A stretch of 6,293 nt of DNA from Asaia bogorensis (lineage in GTDB: Bacteria; Pseudomonadota; Alphaproteobacteria; Acetobacterales; Acetobacteraceae). Each line of letters begins with the position of its first letter. Within the stretch, counting starts at the first letter, position 1. Of the stretch, positions 1 to 6,047 are shown one piece after another. The translations under genes and the position numbers were made by a program. The stretch is from the NCBI GenBank assembly GCA_945871455.1, contig CAMBXJ010000268.1:1-6293 (forward strand), given 5' to 3'. Below the pieces are notes generated by a model. The model saw only the letters and a program-made list of their open reading frames with translations. It had not been told where the DNA came from and made no database searches.

Positions 1-137
1 GTGGGCGCCTGCGGGTTGATGTCATGGAAGGCCAGAGACCATTCGTCCTCATGGACCTTTCGCGACGGGATCTCGCCGCGCAGGATTCGGGCGAAGATGT
101 TGGTATCGTCATAGGGTGGCAGGCCGCTGACCGTCAT
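1..137 (-). CDS. HIT-family (HinT-like) protein, N-terminal part, 3' end outside window
   Basis: Only the first 45 residues are in the window. They start MTVSGLPPYDDTNIF and continue through ARILRGEIPSRKV, DEWSLAFHDI and NPQAPT. This is the typical N-terminus of bacterial HIT (histidine triad) purine-nucleotide hydrolases: NIFxxIxxGEIPxxxVxED, then a strand with xAFxDINPxAPxH. The catalytic HxHxH triad lies further on and cannot be seen. The ATG is supported by a GGAGAAG Shine-Dalgarno sequence (minus strand of 142-148) five bases upstream. The gene begins 22 bp after the hisE stop, so it is probably the next cistron of the his transcript. HIT proteins cleave phosphoramidate or acyl adenylates; a HIT gene next to hisE is, from memory, common in alphaproteobacteria. 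I infer general nucleotide hydrolase function and do not assign a substrate. Confidence 0.85.
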   Translation of the reverse strand, partial: MTVSGLPPYDDTNIFARILRGEIPSRKVHEDEWSLAFHDINPQAP

Positions 138-159
138 GATGCTTCTCCGCGGGGTGGGG

Positions 160-663
160 TCAGGGGATTTTCTTGGTTTCCACCCCGGATGCAACCGACA
201 ACGATTTCACGCGGGACGCTTTCTCCGCCACGCCGCTGATGCCTTCCCGACGCTGCAACTCGGCCCAAACATCGCGCGGCGCAACGTCCGAGGCGACCCA
301 CAGGACAAGCAGGTGGTACAGCACGTCAGCGCTCTCGGCGATGACCGCGTCCTTGTTGCCTAGAATGGCTTCGATCACGCACTCGACCGCCTCTTCGCCG
401 AATTTCTGCGCCACCTTGGCGGGGCCGCGCGACAAAAGCCGAGCGGAATGGCTGACGGCGGGATCGGCGGTGCGCCGGGACATGACGACGGACCACAGAC
501 GATCCAACACGGCGGCGTCCACCCCGTCGGACAGTGGTTGGGCCGGGGTCGCGATCCAGGCGCCCATCGATGGGGCGCTCTTGGCGACGGCGGTCAGCTT
601 CTTGGGCTTGCGCAATAGCTTCTTCGGCTTTACCGCAGCTGTTTTTTTGGTCAGTTTGGCCAT
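160..663 (-). CDS. hisE: Phosphoribosyl-ATP pyrophosphohydrolase with lysine-rich N-terminal extension
   Basis: HisE hydrolyses PR-ATP to PR-AMP and pyrophosphate, the second step of histidine synthesis, in the cytoplasm. The 167-residue product has the all-alpha NTP-pyrophosphohydrolase (MazG-like) core from about residue 48. It carries the metal-binding pair GEEAVE (E90, E91, E94) and ESADVLYH (E110, D113), then DVWAEL at 131-136 and the C-terminal [11 protein letters not shown]. The family is usually about 90-110 residues. The excess is mainly residues 1-45, with 10 Lys and 1 Arg in the first 28 and no acidic residue. I kept the first ATG because it sits one base after the hisF stop (TGA-A-ATG), a coupled start. 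The only other upstream Met (residue 33, position 567) has no visible Shine-Dalgarno and would still leave about 15 extra residues. The function is secure; the exact start and the role of the tail are not. Confidence 0.93.
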   Translation of the reverse strand: MAKLTKKTAAVKPKKLLRKPKKLTAVAKSAPSMGAWIATPAQPLSDGVDAAVLDRLWSVVMSRRTADPAVSHSARLLSRGPAKVAQKFGEEAVECVIEAILGNKDAVIAESADVLYHLLVLWVASDVAPRDVWAELQRREGISGVAEKASRVKSLSVASGVETKKIP

Positions 664-664
664 T

Positions 665-1435
665 TCAGGCAGCCATCCGAGGCAGTCGTACGGGCAGTCC
701 AGCGGCGTTCAAGGCGGTTTTGACCTCACTAATCGTAAACGTACCGAAATGGAAGACGCTGGCGGCAAGCAATCCGGTGGCCCCGGATTCCGCCCCTTCC
801 ACGAAATGTTGCAGGGTCCCGACGCCGCCGGAGGCGATCACCGGAACCCGCACGGCCGAGCAGACGGCGCGCAACAACGGCAGGTCGAAGCCCTTGCCGG
901 TGCCGTCGCGGTCCATGCTGGTCAACAGGATTTCCCCGGCGCCGAGGGAGACCACCTGGCGGCACCAGTCGATGGTGTCGATCCCGGTGGGGTTGCGCCC
1001 GCCATGGGTAAAGACTTCCCACTTGTCGGGGCCGGTCTGTTTGGCATCCACCGCCACGACCACGCATTGGCTGCCGAACTTGGTCGCGGCTTCCCGCACC
1101 AGGTCCGGCCGCGCGACGGCGGCGGAATTGATGCTGCATTTGTCGGTGCCGGCCAGCAGCAACCGGCGCATGTCGTCGGTGGACCGAATTCCGCCCCCCA
1201 CCGTCAGCGGCAGAAACACCCTGGCCGCCGTGCGCGACACCACATCCAGGATGGTATCGCGATTTTCATGGCTGGCGGTGATGTCCAGGAAGGTCAGTTC
1301 GTCGGCACCGGCCGCGTCATAGACCGCGGCCTGCTCCACCGGATCGCCGGCGTCGCGCAAGGAGACGAAGTTCACGCCTTTGACGACGCGCCCGTCTTTG
1401 ACGTCGAGGCAGGGAATCACGCGGAGTTTGAGCAT
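665..1435 (-). CDS. hisF: Imidazole glycerol phosphate synthase, cyclase subunit HisF
   Basis: HisF is the (beta/alpha)8-barrel synthase half of IGP synthase. It uses ammonia tunnelled from HisH to convert PRFAR to imidazole glycerol phosphate and AICAR. The 256-residue length is normal. The start [15 protein letters not shown] places R5 (gate) and the catalytic Asp at D11, and the second catalytic Asp is D130 in VVVAVDAK. K99 (TDKCS) matches the conserved lysine at the tunnel entrance. Phosphate-binding motifs are LTVGGGIRS (77-85), [11 protein letters not shown] (172-182) and IASGGVG (200-206). The gene lies 113 bp after hisA and one base before hisE. There is no clear Shine-Dalgarno before the ATG; instead a short hairpin (1442-1454) lies seven bases upstream. 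That is odd for a gene this central. Confidence 0.98.
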   Translation of the reverse strand: MLKLRVIPCLDVKDGRVVKGVNFVSLRDAGDPVEQAAVYDAAGADELTFLDITASHENRDTILDVVSRTAARVFLPLTVGGGIRSTDDMRRLLLAGTDKCSINSAAVARPDLVREAATKFGSQCVVVAVDAKQTGPDKWEVFTHGGRNPTGIDTIDWCRQVVSLGAGEILLTSMDRDGTGKGFDLPLLRAVCSAVRVPVIASGGVGTLQHFVEGAESGATGLLAASVFHFGTFTISEVKTALNAAGLPVRLPRMAA

Positions 1436-1548
1436 GGTGGGCGGTCATAGACCGGGGGCGGAGGCGCAATGCAAGTGCAATCCCCACAACCCTGCGCTGA
1501 AAAGGTCCAGACTACCGGATCAGTGCGAAATTCATCCAGATGTAACAA
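1436..1548. other. Gap between hisA and hisF
   Basis: This is the only sizeable non-coding gap inside the his cluster (113 bp). It starts with a palindromic CAATTAATTG (1546-1555) that spans the hisA stop, and its hisA end is AT-richer than its surroundings. A small perfect hairpin, CGGTC-TAT-GACCG, lies at 1442-1454 just before hisF. I find no T-run for an intrinsic terminator, no convincing -35/-10 pair on the minus strand and no ORF of note. It may be spacer, an RNA-processing site or a weak internal promoter; the sequence does not decide. Confidence 0.5.
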
Positions 1549-2286
1549 TTAATTGCCGAACAGCCCCAGCGCATCCCTCGCCCCAACCCTTCCATCATAC
1601 AGCGCTCGGCCGACAATCACGCCCTCGATCCGCGTGCCCTCGGCCACCGCCGCCAGGGCCGCCAGGTCGTCAAGGGACCCGACTCCACCGGAGGCTATGA
1701 CCGGCGTGGTCAGCCGTTTGGCGAGGTCCACGGTCTGGTCCAGATTGAGCCCGGTCAGCATGCCGTCGCGACCGATATCTGTGTAGATGATCGCACTGAC
1801 ACCGGCGTCCTCGAACCGCAGGCCGAGTTCGCCGGCCGGCAGCGACGATGTTTCCGCCCAGCCCTCGGTCGCCACAAAGCCATCGCGCGCGTCGATTCCC
1901 ACGGCGATGCGGCCCGGGAACGTTCGGCAGGCGTCGATGACCAGCGCTGGATTCTTGGCCGCCGCGCTGCCCAGGATGACCCGGGTGATCCCAGCTTCCA
2001 GCCAGGCCGCGATGCCCGCCATGTCGCGGATGCCGCCGCCAAGCTGCACCGGGACCTGAACCGCGCCCAGGATGGACCGGACGGCGTCCGCGTTCACCGG
2101 TTTGCCGGCAAAGGCGCCATTCAGATCGACCACATGCAGCCAGGCGAACCCGGCTTCCTGCCACGCCGCCGCCTGCGCGCCGGGATCGGACGAATAGACC
2201 GTGGCCTGGTCCATCTCTCCGCGCTTCAGGCGCACGCATTGGCCGTCTTTCAGGTCGATGGCCGGGTAGATGGTCAGGCGAGTCAT
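1549..2286 (-). CDS. hisA: ProFAR isomerase HisA
   Basis: HisA performs the Amadori rearrangement of ProFAR to PRFAR, the substrate of HisH-HisF. The 245-residue product is a (beta/alpha)8 barrel with the family's half-barrel symmetry. The catalytic Asp is D11 in [10 protein letters not shown] and the second is D132 in VGIDARDG. Further signatures are [10 protein letters not shown] (52-61), VQLGGGIRD (80-88) with phosphate-binding glycines, YTDIGRDGM (168-176) and IASGGVGS (197-204). The start ATG overlaps the stop of the GNAT gene as ATGA, and an AAGGA lies about 11 bases upstream inside that gene, so translation is probably coupled. The C-terminus LGLFGN and the length are normal. I consider PriA (a dual HisA/TrpF enzyme of actinobacteria) unlikely given the HisA-type motifs and the proteobacterial context. 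Confidence 0.97.
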   Translation of the reverse strand: MTRLTIYPAIDLKDGQCVRLKRGEMDQATVYSSDPGAQAAAWQEAGFAWLHVVDLNGAFAGKPVNADAVRSILGAVQVPVQLGGGIRDMAGIAAWLEAGITRVILGSAAAKNPALVIDACRTFPGRIAVGIDARDGFVATEGWAETSSLPAGELGLRFEDAGVSAIIYTDIGRDGMLTGLNLDQTVDLAKRLTTPVIASGGVGSLDDLAALAAVAEGTRIEGVIVGRALYDGRVGARDALGLFGN

Positions 2287-2864
2287 TCGCTGGCCTGTCC
2301 TTTTCTCGGCCGCAACCGTTTGTAATAGTAGACGCCGCGAATGACCTGACCGCGCACCAGGGCGTATTCCGGATGCACACCCCAGCTTGTATAGCCGAGG
2401 GATTCATACAGGCGGATCGCCGCGGCCTGGGTTTCGCGCACATCCAGGTTCAGCACGTGATAGCCGAGTTCGCGAGCCCGCTCCTCCACGCCGATGGTCA
2501 GTTCCCGCGCCAACCCGTGCCCGCGGGCATAAGGCGCGACATAGGCGTGCATCAGTTGGGCGGCGAAGGCCTGCGCTTCGTTGTTGCGCGGCGGGCGGAC
2601 CAGATGGGCGGATCCGACGATGGTGCCGTTCAGGCGAGCGACGAACAGTTCCCGCTCCGGCACCAGCAGCACGCCGCGGAAATAGGTCTCCAGGGCTCGC
2701 CGCCCGGGCGGATTGACCCAGCCGAACCCGCCGCCATCGATGATCGCCGCATCCGCCGATTCGCAAAGATCGTGCAGGTCGTCGCCGGTGAACTCGGCAA
2801 TACGCTCGATCAGCACCTGCGGTTCGGTATCCTGAGTGGGGGAAGGGGCCATTGGGATCGCCAT
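2283..2864 (-). CDS. GNAT-family N-acetyltransferase embedded in the his operon
   Basis: The 193-residue product has the GNAT fold, which transfers an acetyl group from acetyl-CoA to an amine. Motif A is at about 107-133: [17 protein letters not shown], with the pyrophosphate-binding R114-G-H-G-L-A119. Motif B is at 138-158: [18 protein letters not shown] then LGY, including the usual N/Q-x-AAIRLYxxLGY helix with Y153. The C-terminal strand ends in [11 protein letters not shown]. Start choice: the ATG at 2864 comes five bases after the hisH stop, and a second in-frame ATG at 2852 would give 189 residues; neither has a good Shine-Dalgarno. The stop overlaps the hisA start (ATGA), which ties it to the operon. 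The substrate is unknown. The sequence resembles small-molecule GNATs, and its position suggests co-expression with histidine synthesis but proves no role in it. Confidence 0.9.
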   Translation of the reverse strand: MAIPMAPSPTQDTEPQVLIERIAEFTGDDLHDLCESADAAIIDGGGFGWVNPPGRRALETYFRGVLLVPERELFVARLNGTIVGSAHLVRPPRNNEAQAFAAQLMHAYVAPYARGHGLARELTIGVEERARELGYHVLNLDVRETQAAAIRLYESLGYTSWGVHPEYALVRGQVIRGVYYYKRLRPRKGQASE

Positions 2865-2869
2865 GGGGA

Positions 2870-3505
2870 TCAGGGTGTCCAGCGCAGGAAGTTCATCAGG
2901 ATACGGATGCCGATGTCCTGGCTTTTTTCGACATGGAATTGCGTCCCGGCCCGATTTCCGGCCGCCACGAAGGCCGCGACCGGGCCGCCATAATCGGTGG
3001 TGGCGATGGTCTGCGCCGGATCGCCTTCGACCAGCGCGTAGCTGTGGACGAAATAGGCGTGATCGCCGGGATGCAGCCCCTGCAACAGCGCATGGCAACC
3101 CGGTTCGAAGTCCAGACCGTTCCAGCCCATTTGCGGCAGGCGCAGTCCTGGCGCCGCCATTTCCGCCACATCGCCCTTGATCCAGCCGAAGCCCGGCGTC
3201 ACCGCATGCTCCAACCCGCGTTGGGCCATCAGTTGCATGCCGACGCAGATCCCCAAAAACGGGGTTCCGGCATCCGTCGCGGTCTGGATCGCGGCGTGCA
3301 TGCCGAGCACGGCATGCAGGCCAGAGGCGCAATCGGCGAACGCACCCTGGCCGGGAAGAACGATGCGGTCGGCGCGCGCGACGATGTCCGCATCGGCGGT
3401 GACCGTGACGGTCGCCTTGATGTCCGCCCGTTCGGCGGCCAGGGTCAGCGCGCGGGACGCCGAGGCCAGGTTGCCGCTGCCGTAATCCACGACGACAACT
3501 CTCAT
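2870..3505 (-). CDS. hisH: Imidazole glycerol phosphate synthase, glutamine amidotransferase subunit HisH
   Basis: HisH is the class I glutamine amidotransferase that hydrolyses glutamine and feeds ammonia to HisF. The 211-residue product begins MRVVVVDYGSGNL. It has the oxyanion region LPGQGAF (50-56), the nucleophile C87 in LGICVGMQ and the catalytic His/Glu pair H191 and E193 in GTQFHVEKSQ. PQMGWNG (124-130) and HSYAL (154-158) are standard HisH interface motifs. The FHPEKS proline of many amidotransferases is Val here, next to the catalytic His, but the triad is complete. A GGGAG Shine-Dalgarno lies about nine bases before the ATG. The DUF2628 stop is 22 bp upstream and the GNAT gene follows after 5 bp. 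Partner HisF is two genes downstream in the same transcript. Confidence 0.97.
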   Translation of the reverse strand: MRVVVVDYGSGNLASASRALTLAAERADIKATVTVTADADIVARADRIVLPGQGAFADCASGLHAVLGMHAAIQTATDAGTPFLGICVGMQLMAQRGLEHAVTPGFGWIKGDVAEMAAPGLRLPQMGWNGLDFEPGCHALLQGLHPGDHAYFVHSYALVEGDPAQTIATTDYGGPVAAFVAAGNRAGTQFHVEKSQDIGIRILMNFLRWTP

Positions 3506-3527
3506 CGCGCGACTCCCGAGCCGATCT

Positions 3528-3905
3528 TCACCGCGCGGCCGCCGGCGGCATGAAGTGACGCGCGAGGTCGGGGCGTCCGGTCAGCAGGCGGCCCAGTGCC
3601 TCCGCTTCATCACGGGCGGCGATGACATGGGTCAGCAGATAGCCACGGTTCTCGATCGACCAACGGCGCAGGTCATGGGCGGACAGGCCGACCAGAATGG
3701 CGAAGCCCGCGTCCAGCACGAAGGCCAGCGGCTCCGGTATCAGGGTCATGCTGATGATATCTACCGCCAGCACGATCGCCGCCGGAATCCAGGCGCGGTG
3801 CATGGCCAGCCAAAACGGGCCGAAAATCATGGCGAGCCAGCAAAATCCCTCTGGCACCAGGATCGGTTCAGTGTCCGGCCGCAGATGCGCCGTCCACATC
3901 TTCAT
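3528..3905 (-). CDS. DUF2628-type small inner-membrane protein
   Basis: The product is a 125-residue protein that I place in the DUF2628 family from its pattern. It has a short polar start, then [19 protein letters not shown] and HRAW around 16-39, and a second hydrophobic stretch [17 protein letters not shown] (40-56). A third is [17 protein letters not shown] (59-75). The tail is soluble, with [17 protein letters not shown] (88-104) and then LTGRPD. It therefore looks like a small membrane protein with two or three membrane segments and a cytoplasmic C-terminus. No enzyme motif is visible. Its ATG overlaps the hisB stop (ATGA), with AAGGG six bases upstream in hisB; the Met at residue 3 is an alternative start. 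A DUF2628 gene between hisB and hisH recurs, as far as I recall, in Rhodospirillales his clusters. The function is unknown. Confidence 0.85.
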   Translation of the reverse strand: MKMWTAHLRPDTEPILVPEGFCWLAMIFGPFWLAMHRAWIPAAIVLAVDIISMTLIPEPLAFVLDAGFAILVGLSAHDLRRWSIENRGYLLTHVIAARDEAEALGRLLTGRPDLARHFMPPAAAR

Positions 3906-4492
3906 AGCGCGCCCTTGGTGGACGGAATGGCGTCCCCGGCGCGCGGGTCCATTTCGGTGGCCATGCGCAAGGCACGCGCGGTGGCCTTGAAGCACGCCTC
4001 CGCCACATGGTGCGCATTATGCCCGGCTCGGCGGGTCACATGCAGGGTGACCATGGCGTTGAAGGCCAGGGCGCGGAAGAATTCCTCGAACAGCTCGGTG
4101 TCCATTTCGCCGATCTTGGGCCGTTCGAACGTCACGTTCCAGGCGAGGAACGGCCGGCCAGAGATGTCGATCGCGGCTTCGGCCAGGGTTTCATCCATCG
4201 GGATCAGGGCGTGGCCGAACCGGCGGATGCCGCGCTTGTCGCCCAGCGCGCGATGAAAGGCCTGGCCGAGGACGATGCCGACATCCTCTGTCGTGTGGTG
4301 GAAGTCGATATGCAGGTCGCCCTTGGCGCGCACGGTCAGGTCGAACATGCCATGGCGGGTGAGCGCGGTCAGCATGTGGTCGAGGAATCCGATGCCGGTG
4401 GCGATGTCGCCTTTCCCGGTGCCGTCGAGGTCCAGGGTCAGAGTGATGTCGGTTTCCGACGTGGTGCGGGTGATTGTCGCGGTGCGGGCCAT
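3902..4492 (-). CDS. hisB: Imidazole glycerol phosphate dehydratase (monofunctional)
   Basis: HisB removes water from imidazole glycerol phosphate to give imidazole acetol phosphate, using a di-manganese site in a 24-subunit shell. The 196-residue product lacks the histidinol-phosphatase half of enterobacterial HisB. Family signatures are present: GIGFLDHML (33-41), DFHHTTED (63-70), [11 protein letters not shown] (104-114), [11 protein letters not shown] (133-143) and [14 protein letters not shown] (157-170). H65, H66, E69, H158, H161, H162 and E165 supply metal ligands, and the C-terminus is STKGAL. The ATG at 4492 has a GGAG Shine-Dalgarno at 4501-4504 (spacing 8). The same frame stays open upstream into repeat sequence, but nothing there resembles HisB. 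As the first gene of the tight cluster it should carry the promoter. I find no convincing sigma-70 boxes between it and the palindromic element. Confidence 0.98.
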   Translation of the reverse strand: MARTATITRTTSETDITLTLDLDGTGKGDIATGIGFLDHMLTALTRHGMFDLTVRAKGDLHIDFHHTTEDVGIVLGQAFHRALGDKRGIRRFGHALIPMDETLAEAAIDISGRPFLAWNVTFERPKIGEMDTELFEEFFRALAFNAMVTLHVTRRAGHNAHHVAEACFKATARALRMATEMDPRAGDAIPSTKGAL

Positions 4493-4544
4493 GATGGCGG
4501 CTCCACTACCCCGTTGGGCGCGCCGGGTCCAGCATTGGGTGGTG

Positions 4545-4771
4545 GGGGAAGGGCGGGGCTTCCGCCCCAACGGCCCTTCGGGACCCCGCCAGGGCGCTGC
4601 CCTGGACCCGCAAAGGCCGACGGGCCTTGGAACCCGGACCATTGGAGTTTGAAGATCGGGCCTACCCGGACCGTTCACGGTCCGGGTAGGCCCTATCTTC
4701 AAACTCCAATAAATCGCATTCCAAAGGCCGTCGCCTTTGGCGGGGTCCGGGGCGGATCCCCGCCCTTCCCC
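4545..4771. repeat. Composite REP/BIME-like palindromic element between the VOC gene and hisB
   Basis: This 227-bp block begins with GGGGAAGGGCGGGG (4545-4558) and ends with its exact reverse complement (4758-4771), so it has 14-bp terminal inverted repeats. The two halves are inverted copies of one GC-rich unit: GGGGAAGGGCGGGG, TCCGCCCC, GGACCCCGCC, AAAGG-GACG-CCTT, GGAA, then a shared inner arm. The left copy has two extra pieces. One is 12 bp after TCCGCCCC (4569-4580); the other is about 21 bp holding a perfect 7-bp hairpin, CCAGGGC-GCT-GCCCTGG (4589-4605). The right copy has a perfect 8-bp hairpin, CCAAAGGC-CGTC-GCCTTTGG (4721-4740). The block ends five bases past the VOC stop and about 50 bp before hisB. 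No transposase gene and no target duplication are visible. From memory, units with this GGGGAAGGGCGGGG...GGACCCCGCC style are plentiful in Acetobacteraceae genomes. Confidence 0.85.
4641..4710. repeat. 34-bp near-perfect inverted repeat (hairpin) at the centre of the element
   Basis: The left arm 4641-4674 (starting ATTGGAGTTTGAAGAT) and the right arm 4677-4710 (ending ATCTTCAAACTCCAAT) are reverse complements at 33 of 34 positions. The one mismatch is C4657 against the partner of A4694. Only two bases separate them, so the RNA would fold into a stem of about 33 bp capped by a UUCA or UGAA loop. There is no T-run on either side, so it is not a textbook intrinsic terminator. It could still stop or protect the VOC transcript, block read-through into hisB, or form a cruciform. 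Confidence 0.9.
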
Positions 4772-4776
4772 TCCGC

Positions 4777-5364
4777 TCAGGCCGAGACCGGTTCGCGGCC
4801 GAACACCGGGAAGCCTTCGCCGCGATCTTGCAAGGCGGCTTCTCCCTCGGTCGGCAACGCGACGTAGTGGTTCAGGGCCGCCTGGATATCGCCCTCCCAC
4901 ACCTCACGCGGCAGTTCATACAGCAGTTCGACCGTGTAGCCGTTGTTGTCGCGGATATACAGGCTGTGGGTCATGCCGTGTTCGACCCGGCGTTCAAACT
5001 TGACGCCCTTTTCTTGCAGATAGGCGAGCTGCTTCAGCCAGGTGTCCCGATCCGGCAGGGAAATCGCGATATGGCCGATGGCGCTGACCAGGGTGCCATC
5101 CGGGCCGGGCGGCGGCAGCGACGGCACTTCCATGAACGCGATATCGTGATGGTTGAGCCGGCCGTTGCCGTGATCGCCACTGTAGAATTGCATGCGCCGA
5201 GGGCCGGTCGGTTCGTCCCGGCGGAACTCCCCCACCTGGATGAAGCCCAGGTTTTCGGTCCAGAACCGGTGGGTTTCATCCAGATTCCGGACGTTGAGCA
5301 CCAGATGATTGAGGCCGGAGGGCGCGACGGGTCCGCGCGGGCTGGTTGGGCTGTCATTGGGCAT
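4777..5364 (-). CDS. VOC-family (glyoxalase / extradiol dioxygenase superfamily) protein
   Basis: The 195-residue product has two paired beta-alpha-beta-beta-beta modules of the vicinal oxygen chelate fold. Module one is about 17-80: [28 protein letters not shown], then [10 protein letters not shown]. Module two is about 96-150: [20 protein letters not shown] and [18 protein letters not shown]. Likely metal ligands are H20, H72 or H73, H98 and E146, by position in the fold. [13 protein letters not shown] is the common DPDGNxxEL-type ending. A C-terminal tail of about 45 residues with [15 protein letters not shown] looks like catechol-dioxygenase-type or DNA/aldehyde-detoxifying VOC relatives. 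The ATG is fixed by a strong AAGGAG (minus strand of 5371-5376) six bases upstream. The frame is open further upstream but non-homologous there. The substrate cannot be read from sequence. A second, truncated copy lies at 6048-6293. Confidence 0.88.
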   Translation of the reverse strand: MPNDSPTSPRGPVAPSGLNHLVLNVRNLDETHRFWTENLGFIQVGEFRRDEPTGPRRMQFYSGDHGNGRLNHHDIAFMEVPSLPPPGPDGTLVSAIGHIAISLPDRDTWLKQLAYLQEKGVKFERRVEHGMTHSLYIRDNNGYTVELLYELPREVWEGDIQAALNHYVALPTEGEAALQDRGEGFPVFGREPVSA

Positions 5365-5392
5365 GGGACGCTCCTTGGTTTCCTGTCCGCTT

Positions 5393-5418
5393 TCCCGGGA
5401 ACATAGCGCGTTCCGGGA
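5393..5418. promoter_or_regulatory. Imperfect palindrome upstream of the VOC gene, possible operator
   Basis: TCCCGGGAAC (5393-5402), 7 bases, then GTTCCGGGA (5410-5418) form an inverted repeat with one unpaired G. It lies about 30-55 bp before the VOC ATG. On the minus strand its centre contains CTATGT/TATGTT, which could be a -10 box. I see no good -35 at 16-18 bp spacing; the best at that distance is TGGCAC. A repressor site over a promoter would fit, but this is inference. Confidence 0.35.
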
Positions 5419-5425
5419 CAGCGGT

Positions 5426-5456
5426 GCCACAGCGAAATGGCCGACCGCGCTGTGGC
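5426..5456. repeat. 9-bp inverted repeat upstream of the VOC gene
   Basis: GCCACAGCG (5426-5434) and CGCTGTGGC (5448-5456) are exact reverse complements separated by 13 bases, about 60-90 bp upstream of the VOC start. The centre-to-centre distance of 22 bp is two helical turns, which suits a dimeric regulator. It could equally be chance in GC-rich DNA. Confidence 0.4.
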
Positions 5457-5704
5457 GGGCAGAGCCGATGATGCGCAGAACCATGGCACCGCTTCGTCGG
5501 AACGATCGGTTGGCGCCTGTCCGGGGCGGGATCGCCACGCGGGATAGCGGTTTCTGATCGAGCCGGCAGACAAAGACCCGCTCGTCGTGGTCCGTCAACC
5601 GTTTCTTAACGTCTCGGGACGACAATGCGCGCAAGTCATCGCGAGTTCCGTGATGTCGTGCGGCCGACCCTTATGCCTTGGGTCCAACGACAGGATTAGA
5701 GACT
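5457..5704. other. Gene-free stretch between the VOC and pstS-like reading frames
   Basis: This is the divergent region between the VOC gene (minus) and the pstS-like remnant (plus). Open frames cross it on both strands, but none has a recognisable protein pattern, a good Shine-Dalgarno or a family match that I can name. I see no terminator, tRNA or convincing Pho box. It should hold promoters for both directions, but I cannot place them. Confidence 0.5.
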
Positions 5705-5941
5705 GTGTCACTCAAAACGTTGCGTGTTCTCCTCGCCGCTTCGATCGTCGTGCTGTCCGCCAGCCCACGCGTCCTGGCGGCGACCGAGTTGAAGGTCAGC
5801 GGCAGTGCCACACTTGCCGGCACGCTTATCACGCCCAACAAGGCGGCGATCGAGAAGGAGGCAGGATTGACCCTGATGGTAGCCGTCAATGGCGACGGCA
5901 GTGGCATGAAGGATCTCGATGCGGGACGAACCGATGCGGCC
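5705..5941 (+). pseudogene. PstS-like phosphate ABC transporter substrate-binding protein, 3'-truncated
   Basis: From the GTG at 5705 the frame encodes a signal peptide: positive start VSLKTLR, hydrophobic core VLLAASIVVLSAS, then RVLA-ATEL with likely cleavage after A25. Next comes LKVSGSATLAGTLITPNKAA (29-48), then IEKEAGLTLMVAVNGDGSGM (49-68) and KDLDAGRTDAA (69-79). This is the N-terminal lobe of PstS-like periplasmic binding proteins, with the phosphate-loop pattern GSxTxAG and the GDGSGxKDLxAGRxDxA segment. After A79 the pattern stops; the frame runs through unrelated residues to a TAG at 6035-6037. Intact homologues are about 250-350 residues, so roughly a quarter remains. AGGA lies about 11 bases before the GTG; a TTG at 5678 in the same frame is a less likely start. 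It is probably non-functional unless a small secreted peptide is made. Confidence 0.75.
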
Positions 5942-6047
5942 AAGCCGCCGATCGCAACAGCCAGGACAAGGCCGCGGTCATCCGGAACAGCATCGATGTC
6001 ATTACATCGTCTGTCACGATCCTTGCTGTGGCGCTAGTGCTGGGCAT
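5942..6047 (+). pseudogene. Unassigned coding-like fragment between two truncated genes
   Basis: In a plus-strand frame different from the pstS-like one, this stretch reads AADRNSQDKAAVIRNSI then DVITSSVTILAVALVLG. That is a charged amphipathic part followed by a hydrophobic, membrane-like segment. It has the composition of a real bacterial protein but lacks a start and matches no family I can name. It sits exactly between the point where PstS similarity ends and the point where VOC similarity begins. I therefore read it as a scrap of a third gene; a chance frame is possible. Confidence 0.3.

Noticed and set aside
173..1450. 425-residue plus-strand open frame across hisE and hisF
   Set aside because: It is antisense to two genes with complete family motifs. 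The translation is Gly/Ala/His-rich with no recognisable domain, as expected for shadow frames in GC-rich DNA.
2283..3332. 349-residue version of the GNAT gene beginning inside hisH
   Set aside because: The upstream part is an out-of-frame reading of hisH with Arg/Gly-rich noise. GNAT similarity begins only after the hisH stop.
4493..4640. Sigma-70 promoter or his attenuator leader before hisB
   Set aside because: I found no -35/-10 pair of useful quality and no short leader ORF with a run of His codons.
4641..4710. Intrinsic transcription terminator
   Set aside because: The stem is strong, but no T-run follows it on either strand, so I list it as a repeat rather than a terminator.
4545..4771. 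CRISPR array or insertion sequence
   Set aside because: There are only two inverted units and no regular spacers, and no transposase reading frame is inside.
3902..4900. 332-residue N-terminally extended HisB
   Set aside because: The extension translates the palindromic element and the antisense of the VOC 3' end. The ATG at 4492 has a good Shine-Dalgarno and gives the normal IGPD length.
4777..5634. 285-residue N-terminally extended VOC protein
   Set aside because: The ATG at 5364 has a strong AAGGAG, and the duplicate aligns in the VOC domain. The upstream residues have no family pattern.
5640..5704. Pho box upstream of the pstS-like remnant
   Set aside because: I looked for paired CTGTCAT-like direct repeats with 11-bp spacing and found none convincing.
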